Assembly: GCA_017746715.1 (NCBI GenBank)
Contig: JAGHZQ010000041.1
Span: 41,219-105,218 of the forward strand
Reading direction: 5' to 3'
DNA length: 64,000 bases
From: Cyanobacteria bacterium SBLK
GTDB lineage: Bacteria; Cyanobacteriota; Cyanobacteriia; Cyanobacteriales; Spirulinaceae
Positions 17,462 to 26,966 of the stretch are shown piece by piece. Position 1 is the stretch's first letter; each line of letters starts with the position of its first letter. Below the pieces are notes generated by a model. The model did no database searches. It had not been told where the DNA came from and saw only the letters and a list, made by a program, of their open reading frames with translations. A program made the position numbers and the translations under genes.

Positions 17462-19171
17462 ATGAGCTACCGCATGAATCGCCGCGCCTATGCGGAAACT
17501 TACGGACCGACCACTGGCGATCGCGTCCGTTTGGCGGATACGGAGTTAATTATCGAAGTCGAACGAGATTTAACGGTTTATGGGGATGAGGTGAAATTTG
17601 GCGGTGGCAAAGTGATTCGGGATGGAATGGGACAATCTCCCATTTCTCGCGAAGAAGGGGCAGTGGATTTAGTTATCACTAATGCGTTAATTCTCGATTG
17701 GTGGGGAATTGTCAAAGCCGATGTGGGGATTAAAGATGGCAAAATTGTCAAGATCGGCAAGGCAGGCAATCCTTACATTCAAAATAATGTCGATATTATC
17801 ATCGGACCTGCTACCGAAGCGATCGCTGGAGAAGGCGCGATCCTGACGGCGGGAGGCATTGACGCGCACATTCATTTTATTTGCCCTCAACAAATCGAAA
17901 CCGCGATCGCTTCGGGCGTGACGACTATGATAGGGGGAGGGACTGGACCTGCGACGGGAACTAACGCGACAACCTGTACTCCGGGGGCGTGGAATATCTA
18001 CCGCATGTTGCAAGCTGCCGATGCTTTTCCTCTCAATTTTGCCTTTTTGGGGAAAGGGAACAGCTCTCAACCCGATGGGCTGGTAGAACAGGTCAAAGCA
18101 GGGGCGGCGGGGTTAAAATTACACGAGGATTGGGGAACGACCCCTGCCGCGATCGATACTTGTTTGAGCGTGGCGGACGAGTATGACGTACAGGTGGCCA
18201 TTCATACCGATACGTTAAATGAGGCGGGATTTGTCGAAGATACGATCGCCGCTTTCAAAAATCGTGCCATTCACACTTATCATACTGAAGGGGCGGGAGG
18301 CGGTCACGCACCGGATATTATTAAAGTTTGCGGCGAAGCCAACGTTCTCCCTTCTTCCACCAACCCCACTCGCCCTTACACGACGAACACCCTCGAAGAA
18401 CATCTCGATATGTTAATGGTCTGCCATCACCTCGATCGCGGCATTCCAGAAGATGTGGCTTTTGCAGAGTCTCGCATTCGTCGGGAAACCATTGCTGCCG
18501 AGGATATTTTACACGATCGCGGTGCATTCAGTACCATTGCTTCAGATTCTCAAGCCATGGGACGGGTGGGAGAGGTTATTATTCGCACTTGGCAGACGGC
18601 TCATAAAATGAAAGTCCAATTCGGAGCTTTGCCGGAAGATAGCGATCGCCATGACAATTTACGCGCTAAACGCTACATTGCTAAATATACGATCAATCCT
18701 GCTATTACTCACGGTATTGCGAACCATGTCGGATCGATTGAAGAAGGAAAAATTGCCGATTTATGCTTGTGGAAACCTGCCTTTTTTGGAGTAAAACCGG
18801 AGATTGTCATTAAAGGTGGCGCGATCGCTTGGGCGCAAATGGGGGATCCCAATGCTAGTATTCCCACGCCTCAACCCGTGCATATGCGTCCCATGTTCGG
18901 CAGTTTTGGCGGCGCGATCGCGGCGACATCGTTAACTTTTGTTTCCCAAGCGGCACTCGAAGGAGGAATTGCCGAACAAATCGGCTTGCAAACTCCCGTT
19001 ACAGCAGTGTCCCATACTCGCAAAATTGGGAAAAAAGACCTGAAACTCAACAATCTCATGCCGAAAATTGAAGTTAATCCGGAAACCTACGAAGTTCGTG
19101 CCGATGGGGAATTATTAACCTGCGAACCAGCAACGGTTTTACCGATGGCACAGCGTTATTTTCTATTTTAA
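17462..19171 (+). CDS. ureC: Urease subunit alpha
   Basis: This is the full-length 569-residue catalytic subunit of nickel urease, which splits urea into ammonia and carbamate. Active-site residues are all present: His136 and His138 (HIHFICP), carbamylated Lys219 and His221 (GLKLHEDWG), the HTDT and [15 protein letters not shown] histidines, flap Cys321 (MVCHHLD) and Asp362 ([12 protein letters not shown]). A strong GAGGAGAG ribosome site lies just before the ATG. No ureA, ureB or accessory gene is in the window, so this genome probably has dispersed urease genes, as in some other cyanobacteria. I see no clear GTA-N8-TAC NtcA box in the 245 bases upstream. Confidence 0.97.
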   Translation: MSYRMNRRAYAETYGPTTGDRVRLADTELIIEVERDLTVYGDEVKFGGGKVIRDGMGQSPISREEGAVDLVITNALILDWWGIVKADVGIKDGKIVKIGKAGNPYIQNNVDIIIGPATEAIAGEGAILTAGGIDAHIHFICPQQIETAIASGVTTMIGGGTGPATGTNATTCTPGAWNIYRMLQAADAFPLNFAFLGKGNSSQPDGLVEQVKAGAAGLKLHEDWGTTPAAIDTCLSVADEYDVQVAIHTDTLNEAGFVEDTIAAFKNRAIHTYHTEGAGGGHAPDIIKVCGEANVLPSSTNPTRPYTTNTLEEHLDMLMVCHHLDRGIPEDVAFAESRIRRETIAAEDILHDRGAFSTIASDSQAMGRVGEVIIRTWQTAHKMKVQFGALPEDSDRHDNLRAKRYIAKYTINPAITHGIANHVGSIEEGKIADLCLWKPAFFGVKPEIVIKGGAIAWAQMGDPNASIPTPQPVHMRPMFGSFGGAIAATSLTFVSQAALEGGIAEQIGLQTPVTAVSHTRKIGKKDLKLNNLMPKIEVNPETYEVRADGELLTCEPATVLPMAQRYFLF

Positions 19172-19308
19172 TCGAGTACTTCGGGGTCGCGATCGCAAAT
19201 GCTTTTCAGGCAGAGAAAGGGCACACCCAAGCCGATAGTATTAGCCTCTCAGACTCAAAGTTTTTTTGCTATACTGCTTTATATTTGCTTGCAAACTTTG
19301 TTTTAGCT

Positions 19309-20445
19309 ATGAATTATTCTATTTTACTGCTTTTAATTTTAACAACTTTTGGAATTGTCTCCTCACCCACTTTAGCACAAAATTCTCCCAGTCAAGAACT
19401 TTTAGAGTCTCAAGAACAAGCGGAGCAAAAGAAAGCCTTATTTCCCGTTCTCAAAGATGGAAAGCTCGGTTATATCGACCGCGAGGGCAATATCGAAATC
19501 GAACCGCAATTTATGTTTTCCTTGGCAGCTAGGCGATTTTCAGAAGGGGTTGCCGCAATTGCGATCGATGGCAAAGGAGGACTGATCGATCGCCGAGGAA
19601 ATTTAATTCTCGAACCGCAATTCGAGCATATTGGCGAGTTTTTTGAAGGGTTGGCACAGGTCTCTCAAGGGGGGGAAAATGGTTTTATCAATTCGACTGG
19701 AGAGATTGCGATCTCTTTGCGGTTTGAAGCAGTTCGGGATTTTTCTGGGGGTTTGGCAGCGGTTAAAATTGGCGGTAAATGGGGTTTTATCGATCGGTTG
19801 GGAGAGATGATTATCGAGGCACGATTTGACGATGCTTTAGATTTTAACTCAAAAGGATTAGCTACCATTAAAATCGGCGAGCGCTGGGGTGCGATCGATA
19901 AAATGGGTGCAACGATCGTTACCCCTCGTTTTGAGCGTATTTTGCCCTTTCACGAAGGATTAGCAGCAATAAAAATCGATAGCCAATGGGGTTTTATTAA
20001 CGAAAATGGAGAAATGGCGATCGCCCCTCAATTTCAGCGCGTGGGAAATTTTTCGGAAGGATTGGCTTATATTTCCTCGGGCGATCGCGTGGGATATATC
20101 AATCGACAAGGAGAAATGGCGATCGAACCCGAATTTGAAGAAGGCGGCGATTTTTCCGAAGGACTGGCGATTGTTTCTTTAGACAAAAAATGGGGTTTTA
20201 TTAACACTGAAGGGGAAATCGTCATTTACCCAAAATATAATGCAGCTTGGGGCTTTTCTGAAGGACTCGCTCGCATCAAAAGCGGAAAAAAAATTGGCTT
20301 TATCAACTCAGAAGAGGAGTTAATTATCCTTCCTCAATTTCAAGGTGCGAGTGACTTTGTAGATGGATTAGCACGAGTTGAAATTAATGGTAGAATAGGC
20401 TATATCGATCGCACGGGACGTTTTATCTGGCCGCTTACCAATTAA
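19309..20445 (+). CDS. Exported WG-repeat protein
   Basis: The start is at MNYSILLLL (19309), which gives a clean signal peptide ending SSPTLAQN; a TTG eight codons upstream is less likely. The mature part consists of about eight WG repeats of ~35-40 residues, such as KWGFIDRLGEMIIEARF, QWGFINENGEMAIAPQF and KWGFINTEGEIVIYPKY. WG repeats build a beta-rich fold of unknown ligand and are common in exported proteins of cyanobacteria and gut bacteria. It is followed 45 bases later by a histidine kinase gene on the same strand and could be co-transcribed with it, perhaps supplying a periplasmic input (inference). Confidence 0.85.
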   Translation: MNYSILLLLILTTFGIVSSPTLAQNSPSQELLESQEQAEQKKALFPVLKDGKLGYIDREGNIEIEPQFMFSLAARRFSEGVAAIAIDGKGGLIDRRGNLILEPQFEHIGEFFEGLAQVSQGGENGFINSTGEIAISLRFEAVRDFSGGLAAVKIGGKWGFIDRLGEMIIEARFDDALDFNSKGLATIKIGERWGAIDKMGATIVTPRFERILPFHEGLAAIKIDSQWGFINENGEMAIAPQFQRVGNFSEGLAYISSGDRVGYINRQGEMAIEPEFEEGGDFSEGLAIVSLDKKWGFINTEGEIVIYPKYNAAWGFSEGLARIKSGKKIGFINSEEELIILPQFQGASDFVDGLARVEINGRIGYIDRTGRFIWPLTN

Positions 20446-20490
20446 TCAGTTACCCGTTTAATAACTAACAATAAATAGCCAAAACAAACA

Positions 20491-21585
20491 ATGAGCAAGT
20501 TTAATTTAAGAAATCGCTTGTTTTTTTCTCATATTCTCGTGATTATTTTTGGTTTGGGGACATTTGTGGCAATTGTTAAATATTCTTCTCCCCGCTTCTT
20601 TGTCTTGCGTTTGGAACAGTTAGAAAGAAGAGGGTTTTTAACCGTTCGCTCGGCGAGAACTTATTTAATTAATGGCTTTCAAAGTGCATTAGATAGCGGT
20701 ACATTTTGGTCTTGTGCCGTGGGAATTACTGCGGCAGGAGGATTGAGTTATTGGTTTGCTCAACGCATTACTAAACCCTTGAATATCATGCAGCAAATTA
20801 CGCAAAAATTTGCATCGGGAAACTTAAAAGAACGAATGCCAGCCAGCGATATTCCCGAACTCAATGAATTAGCAATGAGCTTTAATCGCATGGCCAACAG
20901 TTTGGAAAATGTAGAACAAAGACGCAGAGAATTAATGAGCGATCTCACCCATGAATTGCGATCGCCGCTAACGGTAATGCGGGGTTATTTAGAAGAACTA
21001 GCCGATAATGCGATCGCGCCGTCTCCAGAATTATATTTGCGTTTAGTACGAGAAACCAAGCGCTTAGAACGATTGACGAACGATCTGCAAGAACTTTCTA
21101 AAGCAGAAGCCGGTTATTTACCCATTCATTTACAATCGGTTAATTTACATCCTTTATTAACTTCTTTAGTGGAACGCTTTGACGATCAATTAATGGAAGA
21201 AAGTCCTCGATTAAAATTAGAATATGCTGCCGAACTTCCTGCCGTTCATGCCGATGTCGATCGCATCGAACAAGTCTTGGTGAATCTAATTGGTAATGCT
21301 TTACATTATACCGAACAAGGCTATATTATAATTAAAGGATGGCGCGATCGCGAACGAGTTTGGGTGGCAGTAGAAGATACGGGAGTGGGAATTGCCGATC
21401 GGGATTTACCTTTTGTTTTTGAACGATTTTGGCGCGCCGATCGTTCGCGATCGCGGTACTCTGGCGGGACGGGAATTGGCTTGGCAATAACCCGCCGTTT
21501 GGTCGAGTTACAAAATGGTAAAATCGAGGTAGAAAGCGAATTGGGAAAAGGCAGTATTTTTCGCTTTTATCTTCCCATTTCTTAA
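20491..21585 (+). CDS. Membrane sensor histidine kinase (orphan)
   Basis: The product is 364 residues: transmembrane helix ~10-28, short extracytoplasmic loop, second helix ~70-88, HAMP ~90-140, HisKA with phospho-acceptor His154 in DLTHELRSPLTVMRG, then HATPase_c with N-box NLIGNALHYTEQG, G1 DTGVGIADRD, F-box FVFERFWRADRSR and G2 GGTGIGLAI. It is BaeS/PhoR-like and structurally intact. The extracytoplasmic loop is only ~40 residues, so sensing may occur in the membrane or through a partner. No response regulator is adjacent. The preceding WG-repeat gene and following metabolic fusion gene are on the same strand with short gaps (45 and 16 bases). Confidence 0.93.
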   Translation: MSKFNLRNRLFFSHILVIIFGLGTFVAIVKYSSPRFFVLRLEQLERRGFLTVRSARTYLINGFQSALDSGTFWSCAVGITAAGGLSYWFAQRITKPLNIMQQITQKFASGNLKERMPASDIPELNELAMSFNRMANSLENVEQRRRELMSDLTHELRSPLTVMRGYLEELADNAIAPSPELYLRLVRETKRLERLTNDLQELSKAEAGYLPIHLQSVNLHPLLTSLVERFDDQLMEESPRLKLEYAAELPAVHADVDRIEQVLVNLIGNALHYTEQGYIIIKGWRDRERVWVAVEDTGVGIADRDLPFVFERFWRADRSRSRYSGGTGIGLAITRRLVELQNGKIEVESELGKGSIFRFYLPIS

Positions 21586-21601
21586 TTTTAAAGACTATAT
21601 C

Positions 21602-22897
21602 ATGTCCATAACTCTTGCTCTTATCGCTCACGATAATAAGAAAGAAGCGATCGTCAAGTTAGCTTCTCGATATCGTCAAATTTTATCTCGTTATCACTTA
21701 ATTGCCACCAATACGACAGGACAACGCATTCAAGCAGAGACAGGTTTAGAGATCGAATGTATGGTGTCGGGTCCCCTTGGCGGCGATACGCAAATTGCGG
21801 CTAAGATTGTTAACGGGGAAGTTGCCGCCGTTATTTTTTTGATCGATCCTCTCTACGCTCAACCTCACGAACCCGATATTCAAGCCTTATTACGAGTTTG
21901 TGAGGTGTACGACGTTCCTCTCGCTACTAATTTGGCAACAGCTGAATTTGTCCTGCAAGGATTGGGAAAACGCCGCATTGCTCATCTCATTTTTAATCCT
22001 ATTGCCGGACAGGGAAACCCCGATCGCGATTTAACTTTCATTCGTCAACTTCTCGAGCCCCAAATTCAGGTCGAGGTTGTTATTACCCAACCCGATACTC
22101 CTCAAGTCGAACAGGCAAAAGCAGCGATCGCAAAAATAGAAAGTCTCGAAAGCAAGGAAAAAAGCGAACACTTTATCATTGCTTCGGGAGGAGATGGCAC
22201 CATTTCTGCGGTTGCAGGAGTGACAATCGGTACGGGAATTCCTTTGGGAGTCATCCCCCGAGGGACTGCTAATGCTTTTGCAACGGCTTTGGGAATTCCT
22301 GCTAATGTGAAAGGAGCTTGCGAAACTATTGTACGCGGGAATACCCGCATCATCGATGCAGCAAAATGCAATGATATCCCGATGATCTTACTGGCAGGTT
22401 TGGGATTTGAGGCGGGAATGGTGGATAAAACCAGCCGAGATCTGAAAAATCAGTTGGGAACTTTAGCCTATGTATTGGCCGGAGTCCAACAAATCGCCGC
22501 ACAGGAAACTTTTAAAGCCACGATCGAAATCGAAGGAAAATTAAGTGAGTTTGAAACCCCTGCCATTACGATCGCCAATACGGCTCCCGCAACCTCCGTC
22601 TTAGCTCAAGGATTCGGTCAAGTGATTCCCGATGATGGCTTATTAGAAGTTACGATTAGCACCAGCAAAACGCGTTTGGAAGGAATCGATACTCTGATGT
22701 CCTTATTTACCTCTGCCTTGGTTAAAAGTCAAATTGAGCGGGAAAATCTCATTTGTTTGCGTGTCGAGCGCATTAAAATTCAAACCGATCCCCCGCAAAA
22801 ATTAGTCGTCGATGGTGAAATTATAGAAGTCAATCCCGTTGAATTTTCCTGCATTCCCAAGGGTTTAACCGTATTTTCGCCCTTTGTTTCTCCTTAG
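21602..22897 (+). CDS. Methylglyoxal synthase fused to diacylglycerol/lipid kinase domain
   Basis: The product is 431 residues. Residues 1-~125 are a methylglyoxal synthase domain: [20 protein letters not shown] with the catalytic Asp, [11 protein letters not shown] with the catalytic His/Asp, and [11 protein letters not shown] all align with E. coli MgsA. Residues ~130-431 are a DAGK/LCB5-type lipid kinase: FNPIAGQGN, the nucleotide loop [11 protein letters not shown], and [18 protein letters not shown]. The first half would convert dihydroxyacetone phosphate to methylglyoxal; the second would phosphorylate a lipid or related alcohol. Both halves look catalytically complete. Annotation pipelines usually name it only as methylglyoxal synthase. 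Its stop overlaps the end of the convergent AAA-CHASE2 gene. Confidence 0.9.
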   Translation: MSITLALIAHDNKKEAIVKLASRYRQILSRYHLIATNTTGQRIQAETGLEIECMVSGPLGGDTQIAAKIVNGEVAAVIFLIDPLYAQPHEPDIQALLRVCEVYDVPLATNLATAEFVLQGLGKRRIAHLIFNPIAGQGNPDRDLTFIRQLLEPQIQVEVVITQPDTPQVEQAKAAIAKIESLESKEKSEHFIIASGGDGTISAVAGVTIGTGIPLGVIPRGTANAFATALGIPANVKGACETIVRGNTRIIDAAKCNDIPMILLAGLGFEAGMVDKTSRDLKNQLGTLAYVLAGVQQIAAQETFKATIEIEGKLSEFETPAITIANTAPATSVLAQGFGQVIPDDGLLEVTISTSKTRLEGIDTLMSLFTSALVKSQIERENLICLRVERIKIQTDPPQKLVVDGEIIEVNPVEFSCIPKGLTVFSPFVSP

Positions 22898-25608
22898 TTT
22901 TCTTCAAATTGGTCAATCATTCTTTCGATTCCTTTGCGATCTTCTGGACTTTCTGACTGTTTGAGATATTCTAGGGCAATTTGTCCGGCGGCGGGATCTT
23001 TTTTGCGAGTTTCTAGTAATAATTCAACAATGCGATCGCGTTGTTGTTTTTCTAATTGTCTGGCTGTTGCTAGGGGAAAGGCGATGGCACAGATGATTAA
23101 ACTCAATAAAGCAGGAATGAGAGGAATCCACCAACCGCTTAAAAAGGCACTATAGCTCATTCCCACTAAACCCAAACAAGCAATAGAAGTCGCGATCGCA
23201 ACGGGGGTCAGTTCTTTGAAATACCATGCCAAAATTGCCCCGATCGCACCCCAAAAAAACATCCAAATCCATTCTACAGGTTCGCGCCATCCTCGCAGCA
23301 TCGATCGCCCTTCTAGAGCACCATTTAAAAGCTGGCTGGCGATATTAGCATGAATGGTTACACCGGCCATAAATCCTCGATAGGGGGTTTGGAAAAGGTC
23401 GTTAACGCTATCTGCCGTTGCACCCATGAGAACGATGCGATCGCTTATTAATTCAGAGGGAATGCGATCGTTTAACAAATCTGTCAGAGAAAAGGTTGTA
23501 AATTGTTCTTTTTTTCCCCAATAATTTAATAAAATTTGATAGCCGCCTTGTTCTGCACGGATATAACTACCATCATCAGATTGAAAGGGAATCAGGCGTG
23601 TTTTTCCCAGTTGAATGCTGCGATCGGGTAACGGATCGGGTTCGATTCCTTCTGGTTTTAAATAACGCAATGCTAGTGCTAAGCCGAGATTATAACGGAC
23701 TCGTCCTTCTGGCGATCGCTCTGATAGTAAAGCGCGGCGCACTGTCCCATCTTTATCTATGATTTGATCGGCCAAACCGACGCGATCGCTTTCTGCTAAG
23801 ATAGGTGGAGGAGAAATGCGCCTGCCAATGAGTTTTTCTATCGCGATTAAACTGGGAGTATTTTCTAACAGTTCGATAAATTCTCGATTGCCGGGTTCTA
23901 CGGGTAAATCGCGATATAAATCCAAGCCGATCGCTCTTGAGTTATGCTTTTTTAAATTGGCGATCGCGCGAGCTAAAATCCCATCGGGAATAGGATATTG
24001 ACCGATTTCTTGCAAGTCGGGTTCGTCAATGGTAACGATTGTAATTCTCGGATCGATTCCCGATGCAGGACGCGATCGAAACAACCAATCTAATACCGTC
24101 CATTCTAATCCTTGCAAGAAACTGAACCCGCGGAATAATAATATTCCTCCCGTTATCACCGTTGCAAGAGAGGGAATCCATATTGGGTGCGATCGCAGTT
24201 TTTTAGATTCGATTTTTACGGTTTTTCTCGCTTTGGCTAAAAGTTGATTTGCTTCGGTGGCAGCATGCAAGGCAAATTCAGCTTTTTCTCGTTCTTCTTC
24301 AGCAACGGCTAAGTTACTTTCTGCGGTACGTTTGGCGAGTTCTTGACTGGCTCCAAGGTATCGATAGTCTAAATCACCGAGTTGTTTGCTTCGCGACCAA
24401 GCAAGGGCTTCTTGTAATTCCCAATCTTGTAAAAGTTTGCTTTCATCTTGCTGTTTGGAAGCGATCCAAGCATTAAATTGAGTCGAATAAGGGCGCAAAT
24501 TTTCGAGTTGTTTGGCAACCCATTCTTTATTAAAAACGGCTTGATAAATGGGATTTTTGATTTTCAGTTTACCGCGATCGCTTTCCACCAATCCAGAGAG
24601 AAGCAGTTCGATTTGTTCGCGACTATCATCATTTCTAACTTCTTCTCCCTTCAAAATTTGCTGATAAATTCCCAACAAGCGACCCGCCATATAGTCATTA
24701 CTGAGAATCCGATAGCGTACTGTCCGCAAATGTTCCGGATCGTCCTGAGATTCCCATTTTTCAATGATACATTTACTGACAATTTGAGAAACTGGTGACT
24801 GATGTAGGGACGTTGCATGCAACGTCCCTACGGGTGACTGTTCCTTGACTAATTTACAGAGTTTTTGGGTTAAAAAAGGTTGTCCTCCCGTCCATTTAAG
24901 AATCTCTGTCAGCTTCTCTCTCGCTTCCTTTTCCTCATGACTCAAACCTTTAAGTAAAGGCTGTGCTTCTACAAGTGTAAAACCCGATAGCGGGATAGCT
25001 TGACCGATATTAAAGGGCGTTCTTTTTTTGTCGCGGATTAAATCCGATGGAGTGGCTACGCCAAAAATTGCAAATGTAATGCGTTGATATTCTGAGGCGA
25101 TCGCTCGCTGATTGTAAAAGAAACGCAGCAGGGCAAAAAAATCGTCGATGGGAAAGGGCAAGCTGAGAATGCTATCAATTTCATCGATGAAAATGACGAT
25201 GCGATCGCTCTCAAAGTTCGGTAAGATAATATTAGAGACAAACCGACTCAACCGTTGCAAAGGTGCAAGATCGCTTTGTTCTTTCCACCATGTTTTGAGG
25301 TTGACTTTCCCCAGCAAATCGAACCCCAGCCAGAGTTGAGAAACGACCCCTTTATACCATTGTTCCGGGGTAATATTTTCGCTGCCAATTCCCGTGACAT
25401 CCAATGCCGTACAGCGAAATCCTTCGGCTTCCAGTCGGTATTTGGTACGGACGAGAAGGGAGGATTTTCCCATTTGTCTCGAGTTGAGAATGTAGCAAAA
25501 TTCGCCGATTTTCAGCGCTTCATAGAGTTCTGCATCTGCTTTTCTCTCTACATAACTCGGGGCATCATTGGTTAAACTGCCGCCAACCTGATATCGATAA
25601 TCGTTCAT
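22894..25608 (-). CDS. AAA-like ATPase with CHASE2 sensor domain
   Basis: The product is 904 residues. The N-terminal ~350 form an AAA-like (AAA_35) domain with Walker [11 protein letters not shown] and Walker [14 protein letters not shown] coiled linker follows ([20 protein letters not shown]), then a membrane helix ~480-500, an extracytoplasmic CHASE2 domain ~515-740 ([39 protein letters not shown]) and three membrane helices before a short tail. CHASE2 binds unknown small ligands. This is a common cyanobacterial architecture with ATPase domain inside the cell and sensor outside. Residues around the [10 protein letters not shown] segment are encoded by a 39-base in-frame insertion with a 28-base palindrome. 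Confidence 0.92.
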   Translation of the reverse strand: MNDYRYQVGGSLTNDAPSYVERKADAELYEALKIGEFCYILNSRQMGKSSLLVRTKYRLEAEGFRCTALDVTGIGSENITPEQWYKGVVSQLWLGFDLLGKVNLKTWWKEQSDLAPLQRLSRFVSNIILPNFESDRIVIFIDEIDSILSLPFPIDDFFALLRFFYNQRAIASEYQRITFAIFGVATPSDLIRDKKRTPFNIGQAIPLSGFTLVEAQPLLKGLSHEEKEAREKLTEILKWTGGQPFLTQKLCKLVKEQSPVGTLHATSLHQSPVSQIVSKCIIEKWESQDDPEHLRTVRYRILSNDYMAGRLLGIYQQILKGEEVRNDDSREQIELLLSGLVESDRGKLKIKNPIYQAVFNKEWVAKQLENLRPYSTQFNAWIASKQQDESKLLQDWELQEALAWSRSKQLGDLDYRYLGASQELAKRTAESNLAVAEEEREKAEFALHAATEANQLLAKARKTVKIESKKLRSHPIWIPSLATVITGGILLFRGFSFLQGLEWTVLDWLFRSRPASGIDPRITIVTIDEPDLQEIGQYPIPDGILARAIANLKKHNSRAIGLDLYRDLPVEPGNREFIELLENTPSLIAIEKLIGRRISPPPILAESDRVGLADQIIDKDGTVRRALLSERSPEGRVRYNLGLALALRYLKPEGIEPDPLPDRSIQLGKTRLIPFQSDDGSYIRAEQGGYQILLNYWGKKEQFTTFSLTDLLNDRIPSELISDRIVLMGATADSVNDLFQTPYRGFMAGVTIHANIASQLLNGALEGRSMLRGWREPVEWIWMFFWGAIGAILAWYFKELTPVAIATSIACLGLVGMSYSAFLSGWWIPLIPALLSLIICAIAFPLATARQLEKQQRDRIVELLLETRKKDPAAGQIALEYLKQSESPEDRKGIERMIDQFEEN
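24794..24840. repeat. Palindromic mini-insertion inside AAA-CHASE2 gene
   Basis: A 28-base perfect palindrome (24804-24831, arm GTAGGGACGTTGCA) is flanked by 8-base direct repeats GGTGACTG at 24794-24801 and 24833-24840. The step from repeat to repeat is 39 bases, exactly 13 codons, so the reading frame is preserved and QSPV is duplicated in the protein. This has the form of a small palindromic element with target-site duplication. Confidence 0.75.
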
Positions 25609-25901
25609 GGATTTTAGTCATATTTTTTAACAATTTTTTGGGGAAAGTTCTTGCTTTTTACATTTTTTTCTGTTATTTTTAATTGTATCATAATGGGAAT
25701 ATTTTGACTTATCTATAGTTGCTACTATTACCCATTATGAAATAAATATATCACGAAGCGATCGCAAAAACAAGAAGCCAACAAAAATCTTTGCTAAAAT
25801 TAACCAAATATCTTCTCTCAAATCATGTTGTTACGAAAAATTGTGAGGTGTTTTCCTTGTTGTACTCGGTATAATTAAGAAAAATTCGATCGATTGTTGC
25901 C

Positions 25902-26483
25902 ATGACCGGAATTGTTCTCAATCTCAAACCTTTTTTTGAGTTTAGTCACGACCAGTTTTACGAACTGTGTCAAAATCATCGAGATTTGCGATTTGAACGG
26001 ACTGCACGAGGAGAATTAATTATTATGCCACTTTTAGGCGGAGAAAGCGGCAAGCGAGAGGCCGATCTGATTACTTTGTTGGGGATATGGAATATGCGAT
26101 CGCGTCTCGGCCGAGTTTTTAGTTCTTCGACGGGTTTTATTCTTCCTAATGGCGCAACTCGTTCTCCCGATGTTGCTTGGGTGGTGCTAGAAAGATGGGA
26201 ATACTTAACACGAGAACAGCGCCAGAAATTCGTTCCGCTTTGTCCCGATTTTCTCATTGAATTGCGTTCGGAGAGCGATTCTTTAGCGCCAGTGCAGCGA
26301 AAAATGGAAGAATATATTGAGAATGGATTGCGTTTGGGATGGTTAATCGACCCTCGAAATCGACAAGTTGAAATCTATCGAGAGAATCGCGAAAAGGAAG
26401 TGTTAGAAAATTGCGATCGCTTGGCGGGAGAGGATATACTTTCGGGGTTTATTTTGGATTTATCTGTAATTTGGGAGGAATGA
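25902..26483 (+). CDS. Uma2 family (DUF820) PD-(D/E)XK nuclease-like protein
   Basis: The product is 193 residues, normal for the very abundant cyanobacterial Uma2 family. It shows the expected order: SHDQFYELCQNH, the RTARGELIIMPLLGGESGKREADL strand, SPDVAWVVLERW with the catalytic Asp, and FLIELRSESDSL with the E-x-(R/K)-type motif, ending ILDLSVIWEE. The fold is nuclease-like, but a biological role has not been shown for most members. A hairpin with a T-run (26567-26587) follows the gene. It starts 293 bases from the divergent AAA-CHASE2 gene; that gap is AT-rich and shows nothing else recognisable. Confidence 0.9.
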   Translation: MTGIVLNLKPFFEFSHDQFYELCQNHRDLRFERTARGELIIMPLLGGESGKREADLITLLGIWNMRSRLGRVFSSSTGFILPNGATRSPDVAWVVLERWEYLTREQRQKFVPLCPDFLIELRSESDSLAPVQRKMEEYIENGLRLGWLIDPRNRQVEIYRENREKEVLENCDRLAGEDILSGFILDLSVIWEE

Positions 26484-26566
26484 GATATGAATACGATCCG
26501 CGATCGCGCAATCTTCCTTCAAATCAAAAAGTGTGAGAATCGATCGTATTGAGTTGTAAATGAGTG

Positions 26567-26587
26567 AGTCCTCTGAAGAGGACTTTT
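26567..26587 (+). terminator. Hairpin with T-run after Uma2 gene
   Basis: AGTCCTCT-GA-AGAGGACT is a perfect 8-bp stem followed by TTT. It sits 84 bases after the Uma2 stop and just before a repeat element, so it may be both terminator and part of the repeat family. Confidence 0.5.
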
Positions 26588-26590
26588 CGT

Positions 26591-26887
26591 ATGAGACGGG
26601 GAATTTGATTCCCCGGCGGATTCCGAATGAGGGGGTAAATGAGTAATGAGATTGTTCTCGCTATCTCCTCCCTCGCCTTGAAATTTTTTGAATGAATAAT
26701 TTTGAATTTTGAATTGATAAAAGCGATCGCCGATCCGCCGAGGATTAAAATCCCCGTCTCATAGCCAAAACCCGTTAAAACGGGTTGGATCTTAAATCAA
26801 TTCAAAATAAAGAGAATAGTTTATTGCTCTTAGCCTGCTTTAGCTGGCTTTTGCTATGAGCCTTGGATTTGAATCCAAGGCGGATCG
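26591..26887. repeat. Three copies of a ~32-bp palindromic repeat element
   Basis: Copy 1 (26591-26622, plus) reads ATGAGACGGGGAATTTGATT followed by CCCCGGCGGATT. Copy 2 (26732-26762) is the same element inverted. Copy 3 (26856-26887, plus) reads ATGAGCCTTGGATTTGAATC followed by CAAGGCGGATCG. Each has an internal palindrome whose arms covary between copies (CGGGG/CCCCG, CCTTGG/CCAAGG). A further hairpin, AACCCGTT-AA-AACGGGTT, is at 26769-26786. These fill most of the 483-base gap 26484-26966 and resemble a dispersed cyanobacterial intergenic repeat. Confidence 0.75.
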
Positions 26888-26966
26888 ACGATTGAAAAAA
26901 CAATCTTATGACCCAAAAATTTCCTTTAAAATACACAATAGAGATTCGAGACTCGGAAATTTTCTC

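Noticed and set aside
26856..26966. Upstream extension of the TPR-CHAT protein to ATG 26856
   Set aside because: The added codons are translated from the dispersed palindromic repeat; the hydrophobic MLTKLWQWLKRWW start at 26967 is more natural.
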